A stretch of DNA of 64,000 nucleotides. Origin: Mallotus nudiflorus. Its lineage: Eukaryota; Streptophyta; Magnoliopsida; Malpighiales; Euphorbiaceae. A model generated the notes under the pieces. That model saw only the letters and a list, made by a program, of their open reading frames with translations. It searched no databases and was not told the origin of the DNA. This document shows positions 25,067 to 36,025 of this stretch, in pieces. Within the stretch, counting starts at the first letter, position 1; every line of letters starts with the position of its first letter. The position numbers and the translations under genes were made by a program. The DNA lies in the NCBI GenBank assembly GCA_947683625.1, contig CANTUR010000145.1, positions 3,675,501 to 3,739,500 of the forward strand, in the 5' to 3' direction.

Positions 25067-25304
25067 AGTGTGATTACGGAGCCAATCACATTGATAGTCA
25101 GACTGCTGGAGCTCGGTTGACTATGTGTCTCGGGGCCAGTCTACTGTCCATAGTGGAATGAATCTATTGGGTTGATTGAGATGTAAGGTGATAGATAGTG
25201 TGATTGCTGGAGCTCGGTTGACTAAGTGTGTCGGGGCCAATCACACTGACAACCAGACTGCTGGAGCTCGATTGACTTAGTGTCTTGGGGCCAGTCTGCT
25301 GTCC
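25067..25304. repeat. Tandem hairpin units with GAGCTCGGTTGAC core in LTR C
   Basis: Repeated units of about 55-60 bp pair an outer inverted repeat with one conserved core. One is AGTGTGATT ... AATCACACT, the next CAGACTG ... CAGTCTG. Both enclose GGAGCTCG(G/A)TTGACT then GTGTCTCGGGGCC. Equivalent units occur in other copies (9440-9510, 16545-16650, 29688-29795). Confidence 0.7.
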
Positions 25305-25355
25305 ATATTGGAATAAGTGTTCTATTTGGGATCAAGTGAGCCTGTATGGCTAGAA

Positions 25356-25358
<3 letters not shown>

Positions 25359-25448
<90 letters not shown>
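25359..25448. repeat. (AT)n microsatellite in LTR C
   Basis: About 90 bp of AT dinucleotides in the 3' part of the LTR. Confidence 0.9.
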
Positions 25449-25450
<2 letters not shown>

Positions 25451-27299
25451 AATGCTTGATTGTTATGGTTTAGTTTGCATGTATATAGTATAATAATTCA
25501 CTCAGTGAGGTTTGACCCCCCTCAATTATTTTTTTCAGCAGATACTATATTGTCAGACCTTAGTTATAGAGTTCCTCGCCGATGTTCTTCAGTCCTGGCT
25601 ATTTTATGCAAATGTATATTCTGAACTTTGATTTGTATTCTAGAAACTGCAGTAGTAGTGTTATTGTACCGGAAGAGTATTATATTATTTTGATATTGTA
25701 TACTCTGAAAAAATTTGTATTTGATTATTAAGAATATGTATACATTTATGAAAGGATTTGGAGAATTTATTTTATATATTGATTCGAAAAAATTTAATTA
25801 TATCATACTTTTTATTTATTTATTGTATGATTTTATTTTTTTAGGCTTGCTACGGGTTTCGGATTAGAAAGAATTCCCGTTCCCTAGCGCTGGTCATGAC
25901 TCCTAGTTTGGGTCGTGACACATAACAATGCATTATGGCTAGTATGGTGTTAATTGATGATTATGTTTTACTAATCATGAATATGAGATATTAAGTCAAC
26001 TTATAGGTACTTATTTGAGAAATAAAGTGTTAGATTTACCCATAATGAGAATACCACATAGATAATTATCATAATTAATTCTCAACACAATAATATTGGG
26101 TTAGTCCTTTGACCTTGCAATTACCATAGATTTCTATATAACTATTTTGTATTTTCACACAATCTTACATTTTTTTAACCGGATGATAATATAGGTTGTT
26201 GTTGGGTATAAAATGAGTTATGTGAGGAATGTGAGTGATTGAGAAGGAATTTATCCTTTATTTAATATGAGTAAGATATCTATGGGCTCATTGATAAAAT
26301 AGACTGAGGAAATTGCATGGCTATGCTAAAGTAAATTAATAAAGAGTTATCATTCTCAGTGTACTTGGAATAAAGAAATTACATGATTGAATTCTATAAG
26401 GATGACATAATCTATACCTTATATTCAATCAATATATCATGTGATAAAGGGGCTAGAATATTCATTGTATATTAGGTTATGTCGGATTATTTACTTCACA
26501 TGACTTGGGTAGTCATAATATCTTGCTAGAGGTCACTTATGACTTGTAGGAGTAAATAGAGATTTAAGGCCTACTGCCAACGTCATGTGAACCTATAGGG
26601 TTACACATTTTTAACAAGCCCAAATAAGCTCTGTGGAAATAAATATATAAAATATTTATTTATTTAAGGTAAAAGTTATCTTAAATAAATATAATATTAT
26701 TTCTGATTTAATTTTAAATAAAATAAGAATAAGAATAAGAATAAGTGAAAAATTACCCAAAGGTTGTTTGGTAAGTGAAACCTTAATTTAAATGTCTATA
26801 AATATGTTATATTCTCTAGGGTTTCACACACTCTCATTATTTTGTCATAAAATTCATTTTCTCTCTTTTAGAAAATAAAACACAGAGTTCTTTTTAATTC
26901 TTAATTTGTGAGAAATCAAGAGAAAGTGCTAGCACACAAGTATTCATTTTCAAATCAAGGGTTGTTCGTGTGGACACTTATGGAGGACGAATTCTTTTAA
27001 AGACGTCTTAAATCTGAACTGCTAAATTAAAAGCTTGAGGTAGGGTGTCACCAGAGTGAACCTCCTCTCTTCCTTCCAAATTTCTTGCCCCTTTTGCGTT
27101 TGTGGTAAGAAAATGAAAATCTTAGATTTAATTAATTAATTTAATTACTTGGATTCGGATTCGGGTTTGTGATTCAAGTTTTATTTTTTCTCTACATATG
27201 AAATCTTAAAACCCAATAGTTATTAATATGATCTACTAGGGTATTGAATATAGTGGTAGAATAGAAAGTTTCTGATTGTTTGTTTGCATACCGTTTGCT

Positions 27300-30200
27300 T
27301 ATAATAGAAGTCTAGCTGTTTTGAGAGTCAGGTCGTTTGTTGACCATAGAGGTGTCGCCTCTTTGCCATATGAAAAACATGCCTTTGTCTTAAGATTTTT
27401 GTAATATGTATGCATGATTTTGATTTCCAAGCCTGTTTAGGTCCTTATACTCCGTTGATTTGTACATGACTATCTGTACCATGTCTTTTAAGTTAATTTG
27501 TTAAGTGTTTAACCTCCATTTGCATTGTAATAACCCGATGTTTTTAAATATTTTTATACTGTATCGGGATATGCAGTATTAATAATTTTAATATATATTT
27601 GGCTATCTAATTATTTGGTTAATAATTAAAGTTATTTTTAAATTATTCTAAGTTTTCTACGTAAAATTTTCTCGAAACCTATATTTTTGGGAAAATAATA
27701 CCTAAATAATAATTTATTTATTTACGTTAGTTCATTTTATTAAATTGCATGGTTTCATGCATAATTAAAAATTTGAATATATATATAAACCTAAAGAAAT
27801 TACAACTTTTGCCCTCATCTCCTATCTCCCAATCCCGACGCCCTCACCCCCTCCCTTCACTCTGCAATTTCGATCACAAGCTGTCGGTGTGCCTCTCGGC
27901 ATGCCACCACTACTTCCAGCCTGTCCCGCCGCCAGCAGCACCCATTTTCGGCGCCGTTCGACTGTGTTTTTGCTGGAAACAACTCTCCTATATTCAACCA
28001 CTTTTTGGTCACCAAATCCGGTGATTCCTGTGCCGTTGAGCTCCTAGAACTCTATAGAAGCTGATTCCAAGCTTCCTTTAGCTTGAAAACTCGATTTAGT
28101 AAGGATTTGAGCTTGATTTTAATTTCGGCCATTTGAGTTTCTTTAATTTTTTTTGAACTTTGATCTTTGATATTCAAGCTAAATTGCTTCACAAAAGTTG
28201 CTTCTCTTAGCTCAATCTACACTCTGGAATTTTTTTGGAGTTTATTTTGATTTTTGTGAATTTTTGATTATTTTATTAATATTTTCTAATTTTAGTAAAT
28301 TAATTAAATAAATTGTGAAATTGTGATTTTTGGTGTTTATAGAGGTTGAAATTAATTTTATAATTTAATTTATAATTTTTGTGTAATTAATATAATTTTA
28401 TTTAGTTTATGTGAATTTTGGGAATTTAGGTTAAATATGTATTTTGTTAAAATTAATTGGTTAATTGAGTATAATTATTGATTTTATTGAATTATATGTT
28501 GAGAAAATAATTTTTTGTGTAATTATATAATTTTTAGTGAATTTTTTAGTAATTATAATATATTATTTGAATTTTTATATATTAGGGGTATTTTGGAAAT
28601 TTGGTAGTAATTTTAGTTGAATATTAAGTTTAATTGGTTTTAATAATTATTTGAGGTATAAAAATGATTTTTACAAATTATTTACTATTTTTAACTAATT
28701 AAAACTATTTTTTGAAATTTATTTTCAAATTATATATAATATACTATTTTTATCAATAAATGAGTTTTTAGTGATTTTTAATATGTTTTTGGGGGTAATT
28801 AAGTAATTTGGATTTATTAAATGAATTTCTGTTAATATTTGTGAATTTATCGAGAATTATTGATTTTTAACAATATTATATTAATGTTAGGGTTTTTAGG
28901 TAAAAATCGGTGAAATAATTATTTTTAGTGTTTAAATATTTAGATTGCTATATTTTGGTATATAAAGGGTATTTTTGGAAATTTAATGTATTTTGTGCAC
29001 ATCTTGTGATTTGTGAACCTCGGTCGGTGGAATTGCAGTTTGAGGTCCGACCGAGGGGTTGTGAGAATATTTTGTATTCAAAGTGTGTTTTCTTGTAGGA
29101 CCGGCTCTACTCATGTCCATTTTACAGAGAAGGTTCTGCCAAATTTTTGGTAGAATTCTCGTAAAATGTAACATTTGGTCAAATTCCTATTCCTTGTCTG
29201 TGTCAAGAATTCTAGATCGAGTCTCTAGAAATTACATTAGATTTATTCTAATTTCATGTTAATATTTTATTTGTTAGTTGCTCTGAGACTGAGGCCTAGG
29301 GGACCAGGCCCGTCAGATCTGTCTCATGTTTTTTCTTTTTAATTAAATCTAAATTACTTTCAAATATATTATTGGTTTAATTTAATATATTCTATGATTT
29401 ATTCGAATTGATTTTACGTATATATACTTGAAATATACTTAGTTTATTTTAGGTATATTTCTAATATATATATGATTTATAATGTTATTTATAATGATAT
29501 CATGCATCATTATTTTATGAATGGAATGAGTTATTTTTAATGAGGATATCAATAGAACGTGCTTCCTAGTGGGCAGCACTAGGACCGAGTACGTACCGGT
29601 ACGTCGATAGATTGTAGGTTGAATTACTAACCTATTTGTGGATTATGACTGGATTGATTTGATTGATGTGAGATGTGATTTGAGAGTGTGATTGCTGGAG
29701 CTCGGTTGACCAAGTGTCTCAGGGCCAATCACATTAACAGTCAGACTGCTGTAGCTCGGTTGACTTAGTGTATCGGGGCCAATCTACTGTCTAAATGGAA
29801 TAAGTGAATTTATTTGGAATAAGTGAGCCTGTGTAGCTAAGGTGTTGTCTAACATAATTTGAGGTTGCGTTCATCTAGGGTTTTATTTGATCCTTCATAA
29901 ACTGATATTTTTCAGTATTATATAAATTGATTTCAGCATCTGTGTGTATTTGCTTGTATATGTACTTATTATATATATTATGTTGAGTGTCTGCATTTGA
30001 CATTTAGTTATGCATGTATATATATTATAACAATTCACTCAGTGAGGTCTGACTCCCCTTTGTTGATATTTTTTAAGAGAGTTTTCATCCTCAGACCTCA
30101 GTAGCAGGCCTTTATGCCGGATTTCTTTCGTCCCGGCCTTATTGTGTAAACTGCTTACCTGAGTTTTATTTTATATTATAGACACTACAGTAGTTTTTTC

Positions 30201-31181
30201 AGTGAGCTGTATTTATTATATATGTATGAGATTTAAATTTCAAAAGTTTGAACCGAAAATTTGTATTGAAAGATTTTATGTTATATGAGATGGATTTATA
30301 TTATTAAATGAGTTGAAGAATTATTATTTTACTTTGGAGATTTAATTTTCGTTGCACAAATGTTTATTTTATTATATTGCATGCTTTTATTTTTAAGGCT
30401 TGCTACGGGTTCCGGATTTGAAAGAATTCCCGTTCCCTAGCGCCGTTCATGACCCTCTGTTTTAGGTCGTGACATGCATGAACTTATTTTGTAAATTAGC
30501 TTGAATGTTTTCTCTTAAGAAATTTTATGTATTTCGGGACTAATATTTTGGTGATTGCAGGATCCTTGAGACTAATCTCCTTGAATCGTTAAGGATTTTT
30601 CCCTTAACTAGTTCTTGAGAGGCTTTCATAAGTCTAAGGACTAGTTTAGTCTTGGTTTATCTTTGGTATATTTTTAGTATATTTATGGCTTATTATGCTT
30701 TTATTCATGTAAAAAATGTTGTAATCCTTAATCCCTTCCCCCTTTGAATTCAAATGTATTGTTTTGATTTATTATTTTGATGAATTTTGGACTTTAAGGT
30801 ATGAAATTGAGTTAATGCGCAAACTCGAACTTAAATGTAAAATTGAACAATTGATTGAAGGCAATTCCAAATCGCATGTAAATAAAGGAATAACCGGATA
30901 ATTAAAGGTAATAAAATACAAAACACAAACGAAGGCCAATCGCAAGGTCGGGTGGGCATTCAAAAGCACATACCTAGTTTTCGAACCCATTCTCTGATGA
31001 TAGCTTTTGGGAATCTTCATAGGATCCAGTTGCTATACAGTGTATTTCGACTTTTATCCAGATGACGACTTCATCTCCATATAGGCTTTAAAGACTTAAC
31101 ATGTATTTTCTAGTGAGCCTGTAGCCCGCACAGTGCCATGGTCACCAATATTTGGATACACGCTAAACCCCACCGCATACA
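27300..31181 (+). mobile_element. Family A LTR, copy 2 (5' truncated), split by a family C solo LTR
   Basis: 27300-27525 resembles 3009-3080 (AGTCTA..., GAGG(T/C)GTC(G/A)CCTC). 30480-31181 aligns with the end of LTR A copy 1: CCTTAATCCCTTCCCC, CACAAACGAAGGCCAA, TTCTCTGATGATAGCTTTTG, GGATCCAGTTGCTATACA and the terminus. It ends GCATACA at 31181. The first half of the LTR is missing or too diverged to recognise. No genes. Confidence 0.65.
27526..30474 (+). mobile_element. Solo LTR of chromovirus family C, copy 5 (plus), target duplication TGCAT
   Basis: Starts TGTAATAACCCGATG, ends TTTTAGGTCGTGACA, 2949 bp, with perfect TGCAT at 27521-27525 and 30475-30479. It is shorter than copy 4 because the long AT arrays and a middle segment are absent. 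It has the hairpin units at about 29688-29795 and the ACGTACCGGT box near 29593. The open frames at 27749-28024 and 28983-29174 are not conserved as protein. Confidence 0.93.
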
Positions 31182-31550
31182 AATAGTATAATTAATGATA
31201 GTTTTTAAGAATACTATATAAAAACACACAATTTACCAATAACCAGTTGATAGGAAATTATTTGAATGTAGTTAGATGTCAAATTTGAATTCTAATATAT
31301 TTAATAGTATTAAATTAGTTGTTGAGAAATATTAACTACTTTTGTGGTCATATTTGTATAAAACCAAATTAATGAAAGTTCAGTGAACTCTAAATACAAG
31401 TGATTTAAAAAAAAAAGTCTAAGGGCAATTAATTAATACATACAATTTAATGCACATCACGTGTTTGACAGCTTAATTTTTTGAATTTTTAGGTTTATAT
31501 TATAACTAAACTAAGATACATATTTGCTAGAGATTTCTTATCCGGTAATC
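31182..31550. other. Intergenic spacer upstream of ankyrin locus
   Basis: AT-rich single-copy-looking DNA. Nothing is recognised. Confidence 0.4.
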
Positions 31551-31890
31551 TTGTGGATACTCTACTCTGTAATTCAAGCCAGAGATTTGTTACCTTGAAC
31601 TTTTTGTTTTTGTCTCAACAAATCATTTTCTTGTCAATGTACATATTATTTATATGTGTTTTCCTAATAATAAGACATCAGGTTTTCATATTATTATCAA
31701 GACTAATAAGTCAGAAGAATTCCTTAAATTTTTTTACTTCAGTACAGAAATCGACAGCTTTTTGGATATTGCCCAGGCATAATTTCAAGTCCATATTTGA
31801 GTTGAATTATCTGTCTTATATATTTGTTCTGAGATCTAAAATATTATCAGCGAACATAACCTACATAACAAATTCTCAAATTTTATTGCC
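31551..31890 (+). repeat. Duplicate of the ankyrin gene 5' region, coding part lost
   Basis: Aligns over about 330 bp with 32627-32985, including AATTCAAGCCAGAGATTTGTT, AAATCATTTTC(T/C)TGTCAAT, AGTTGAATTATCT and the initiator region. The start codon context AACTACATGGCA of the downstream copy reads CCTACATAACAA here, so the ATG is gone, and the TATATAA box is altered to CTCTGTAA. The 152-codon open frame through this segment is accidental. Confidence 0.75.
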
Positions 31891-32156
31891 ATGCTCACAG
31901 GGTCAGTATAGTCTTTTTATTAAAAAAACCCCATTTTGTTCGGCTCGCTGCATTGTAGGCAGGGATGTTTATCATCACTCATATTTTAATAGTTCATCAT
32001 ATATTAAGTAAGGAAAATATTAGGTGTTGGGACTTGTGAATAGTAACATTGCGAGTCCCCACTTTTATTAGAATGCTTTTGAGTATTTTTTTGTAATTAC
32101 ACTATTAAAATTTAAAAAAAAATTAAGAGGGGCAAGATGATTATTATCGCGAGTAG

Positions 32157-32177
32157 TGACGTCACTATAGACGTGGC
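32157..32177 (+). promoter_or_regulatory. bZIP-type ACGT motifs upstream of the ankyrin locus
   Basis: The palindrome TGACGTCA (32157-32164) and GACGTGGC (32170-32177) lie 13 bp apart, about 460 bp upstream of the TATA box. They match the ACGT cores bound by plant bZIP factors (TGA and ABF types). Binding is an inference. Confidence 0.35.
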
Positions 32178-32633
32178 TAGTTGCGACATGTATCATCGTC
32201 CATCAAATAATAAGACAGATTGTAGTGTAATTGGATGATACATTTATAAAATTAATTGTTATGATTTAATTACCTTTGCTTATTGTTCTCTTTTGTTTTA
32301 GAAGTTTGGGGCTTCAGCTACTGGTGGTGGAGGTTGAGAAATGGGAGCTGCGGAGAAGTGGCGGTGTTTAACAACAAAAAAAAAATCTGAAAATTAGTCT
32401 AGTTAAGCTTATTGTTGGGCTTAGCCTCATTTTCCGACTTCATCACTAATTATGCCAAGCCAATGGGTATGTTGGTTCCAACTTCCAAATGATGGCTGAA
32501 CCAAAGCAGAACTTCACTGACACTTTAAGGGCAAACATAAACCATTTCATTTCATGTGATTAGCTTAACACCTAAATTATTCTAAGTTTATGGTCCCCAT
32601 CATGTCATCTCATAATCTTGTGGCTGTGGGTAC

Positions 32634-32640
32634 TATATAA
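32634..32640 (+). promoter_or_regulatory. Candidate TATA box of the ankyrin pseudogene
   Basis: TATATAA, 326 bp upstream of the ATG at 32966, in the segment shared with the upstream duplicate, where the box is lost. The implied 5' leader would be about 290 bp and includes a (CTAT)n(AT)n run at 32885-32928. Confidence 0.4.
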
Positions 32641-32884
32641 TTCAAGCCAGAGATTTGTTGTCTTGAACCTAGACTTTTTGTTGTTGTCTCAGCAAATCAT
32701 TTTCCTGTCAATTTACATACTATTCAGATGTGTTTTGTTGCAATAGACATATTAGGTTTTCATATTATATTATTAAGACTAGTAATTCAGAAGTCATTAA
32801 ATTTTTTACTTTTGGTGGAGAAAATAGACAACTTTTTGAACATTTCACATGCATTTCAAGTCCATATATGAGTTGAATTATCTT

Positions 32885-32928
32885 TCTATCTATCTATCTA
32901 TCTATCTATCTATATATATATATATATA
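32885..32928. repeat. (CTAT)n(AT)n microsatellite in the 5' leader
   Basis: CTAT tetranucleotides running into AT dinucleotides just before the start codon; absent from the upstream duplicate. Confidence 0.9.
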
Positions 32929-32965
32929 ATTCAACTCTGATATATTATCAGTGAACATAAACTAC

Positions 32966-34991
32966 ATGGCAGAAACTCAGGGTGAAGTTTCTCAAACTCT
33001 AGGCGCAACTGTTCAAGATGCGGATACTTGCAGCCAAGAAACTGAAGATGCGAGTTCAGCTGATCTTGAACATTATAGGAGTTTGATGGATTCACTTTAT
33101 CAGGCTGCTGCAAATGGAAACATTGAAGCTTTCAGGCAATATGAAAATTGTCTTGACAAGTTGGTGACGCCATATGGTAATTCAATTATTCATATCAACA
33201 TTACAGCTCGGTCTTTACCAGATAGGAAAAAGCAGTTTCAAATCCTCGAATCTATAATGGACGATTCATCAAAATCCAAGTCAGATGACTCACCAGTAGC
33301 TTTTCTGGAATGGGTTAAGTCCAAGTTTCCGAATCTACTAGGTAAGCCTAACATGAACCTAGAAACTCCACTTCACATAGCTGCCAGGCATGACCAAACT
33401 GATATCGTTGCTTTACTTCTTAAAAATTATTGGCATGACTTAGAAAGTGGAGGGAGGACAGAGACAATTTTATCCATCAGAAATATAGAGGGGGACACAC
33501 CTATTCATGAGGCAGTTCAATATGGGCATTTTTACACGGTGATATTGATGTTAGAGTTCAGCGAGTCCAAACTCTATTCTTATAATGGTACCACCGAACC
33601 TCCTCCTGTGAACCATTATGAAGAGACTCCTCTTTATCTAGCTGCCAAGAAGGGATTTGTAGAAATTGAGGCTGCAATTCTGAGATAATCATCATCACAA
33701 CCTCATCATGGCCGCAATGGTAGAACAGCTTTGCATGCTGCCGTGATCCGCAATGATATAGGTAAAGTTTATTTAATTATCGAATCTGATTATTTATTTA
33801 ATTTTTATTCTCAGTTTGTTGTTCTCTGCCTCATGGCTAATTCTACCGGTAGTTACACAGTATGAGTTGGAAGGCTAAACCTTCCTACACTAGTTGCACT
33901 AAGTTTTATAGTTGGTGGATGTAAGATACATAATTTAAAATTAAAATATTTGACCAATAAAAATAAAATATATATATTTATCTTTTACATCCAACCGTTG
34001 GTTATGTTATATCTAGTGTAGGTAAAAATTTTACTTTTCAATTATATATGAACTAGAATCGTTATAAAATTTCTCCTAATTTATAAGGTAAATGACTATA
34101 TGAATGGTCATAAAAATTTATACTTTATTAATTAGAATTTGATTCAAAATTTTGATTTGTGGTTTAGAGGAAATATTTTAATATTTTCTGATTACTTGTT
34201 GTGCTTGTCAATTGTTCTAATCATTCTAAAATTTAACCAAACTCATTAAGATAAAAATAAAAATATAGTGTATGATATATGAACATTTTCAATTGACACA
34301 TGCTCAAATGTAGTTGGAAAATCTTGGGGTTTAAATACAAATTAAATTTACAAATTAAAGTTAGATAATTAAGAAAATAAATTAAAATTTTAAAATCAAA
34401 TTATAATTAAATATAAAGTTTGGTCAATATTGTTTTTATACTAACTGCATTCATTAAAAATCTTTCTTTTCAAGTGATGACAAACATTCAACTAGACCAA
34501 AAAAAATTTCTGGCTAAAGAACAAGATAAATAAGGGTGGATACCACTGCACTATGTTGCTTTCTATGGATACACTGTATCATGAAGGAGCAACTATCATC
34601 AGATAAATCTTTGGCGTACAAAACCACCTCAACTAGAAGCCAGACAACTTTTCATCTTGCAGTAGGCAGTGCAAGCGTTATGAAAGTGCTCATATCGACA
34701 AGTCCAGGTTGTGCAGAACTGGTAAATGAAAGAGGTTAGAACATTCTCCACTTCACCGTCACCAACAAAAATGAAGCAACGATCAGTTATATTCTAAGCA
34801 ATCCATGGCTTAGAAACCTTATCAATCAGAAAAACAATGACGAAAAAACACCCCTTCATTTGCTTGCTGCTTATGGTACCTTCATGTCATCTTTCATAAC
34901 TCACCTTAAAGTAGATAAGCTGGCCTTCAATCATAAGTACCTCACTGCTGTAGACATCATTTCAACTAAGTATGACCTTTGGGGGTCGCGG
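32966..34991 (+). pseudogene. Ankyrin-repeat (ACD6/ITN1-like) pseudogene, 3' truncated
   Basis: The likely start is ATG 32966 (context ACATGGCA; the frame also opens 15 bp earlier at a GTG that plants would not use). Exon 1 (32966-33761) has a polar N-terminus, then ankyrin repeats: ETPLHIAARHDQTDIVALLL, DTPIHEAVQYGH and ETPLYLAAKKG. An in-frame TAA at 33686 is followed by more homologous codons (RTALHAAVI). Donor GTAAAG is at 33762 and acceptor TTTTCAAG at 34474. Exon 2 continues with a TAA near 34531, a frameshift near 34575 and a TAG at 34737, yet HLAVGSASVMKVL and TPLHLLAAYG remain readable. The C-terminal membrane (PGG) domain of the plant family is missing: after a donor at 34992 a copia-type LTR begins. 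Such proteins are usually membrane-associated and defence or stress related; this one is dead. Confidence 0.85.
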
Positions 34992-35023
34992 GTAAGATCT
35001 AATCATTCTTTAAGTATCGTTAG

Positions 35024-36012
35024 TGATATGCACTATGTCAATAATGTATGATAATGTTTTGACTTTATTATTTATTAATAAAGAGTCATTTTCATTTTCA
35101 TTTTCTATTGTGATAATCACTTGAATAGTCAATTCTTCCTAAGATCGTCAAGTATGTGACTTGATAGTAAAACCCTTAGATTAAATATGAGTTCTATTCA
35201 AATTATCTTTAGTCATTATATTGTATAAAGGCTAGCATAGTGTTGAATGATGGTTATGTTTTACTAATAATGAATATGAAATATTAAGTCAACACATAGG
35301 TACTTATTTCAGAAATAATGTACTGGATTGACCCATCATAAGAATACTACATAGCTAATTATTATAAGTAATTCTCATCATAATAATATTGATTTAGTCC
35401 TTTGACCTTTGAAATTACCATGAATTTCTATATAGCTATTTTGTATTTTGACACAATCTAACATTATCTTTAACTAGATGATAAAATAGATTGTTATTGG
35501 ATATAAAATGAGTTATATGAGGAATGTGAGTGATTGAGAAGGAATTTTTCCTCATTTAATCTGAGTAAGATATCTATGGACCTATTGATAAGATAGACTA
35601 AGGAAAATACATAGTCATGTAAAGGAAATTGATAAAGAGTTATCATTCTCAGTTTACTTGGAATTAAGAAATAATATAATTGAATTATATAAGGATAATA
35701 GAAACTATGCCTTATATTCAATCAAGATATCATGCGACAACATGACTATAATATTCATTATAAATTAGGTTATGTCAGATTATTGACCTTCACATAACTT
35801 GCATAGTCATAATATCTTACTAGAGGCCACTTATGACTTGTAGACCTAAATAGGGATTTTAGATCCACTGCCAATGTTATGTGAACCTACAGAGTCACAC
35901 ACTTAGAACATGTCCAAAATGAATATGGGTTCACCAAATTACATAGATCCTGGTTCGGGTTTATGATTAAATTTTTAAATTTTTGTTGCATTTTGAATTG
36001 GATAACCCAACA
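35024..36012 (+). mobile_element. Copia-type LTR, copy 2 (5' LTR)
   Basis: Begins TGATATGCACTATG and ends ATAACCCAACA, directly followed by a primer binding site, so it is a 5' LTR. It is 989 bp, with a deletion near 35930 relative to copy 1. It lies 33 bp after the last ankyrin splice donor and probably caused the loss of the 3' end of that gene. The minus-strand frame at 35494-35721 is not coding. Confidence 0.78.
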
Positions 36013-36013
36013 C

Positions 36014-36025
36014 TGGTATCAGAGT
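36014..36025 (+). other. Primer binding site, tRNA-Met type
   Basis: TGGTATCAGAGT, one base after the LTR end, complementary to the 3' end of plant initiator tRNA-Met, as in most plant copia elements. Confidence 0.85.

Larger units (their letters stand above)
22095..25920 (+). mobile_element. Solo LTR of chromovirus family C, copy 4 (plus), target duplication CATAA
   Basis: Starts TGTAATATCCCGAA, ends TAGTTTGGGTCGTGACA, 3826 bp, with perfect flanking CATAA at 22090-22094 and 25921-25925. The interrupted copia-type LTR resumes exactly after the duplication, confirming the insertion. It contains long (AT)n runs (22523-22617 and 25359-25448) and the GAGCTCGGTTGAC hairpin units (25067-25304). 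Open frames of repeated Ile-Tyr at 22421-22795 are microsatellite artefacts. Confidence 0.93.
21897..27218 (+). mobile_element. Copia-type LTR, copy 1, split by a family C solo LTR
   Basis: 21897-22094 plus 25926-27218 align in order with the LTR at 35024-36012: TGATATGCACTA(G/T)GTCAAT at the start, CTTGATAGTAAAACCC, and ACCCAATA/ACCCAACA at the end. Removing the inserted LTR leaves about 1.5 kb, some 500 bp longer than the other copy, which has lost 26620-27120 equivalents. No primer binding site or coding sequence follows, so it is a solo or truncated LTR. Clear target duplications were not found. Confidence 0.7.

Noticed and set aside
21897..27218. Target duplication for the copia-type LTR copy 1
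   Set aside because: Flanks (ATTAG and GTTAT) do not match; the termini may be eroded.
31553..32011. 152-codon plus-strand open frame
   Set aside because: It runs through the duplicated promoter segment, has no domain, and is not kept in the other copy of the duplication.
32951..32965. Upstream start at GTG for the ankyrin frame
   Set aside because: Plants start at ATG; the ATG at 32966 has a good context and the upstream codons are leader sequence.
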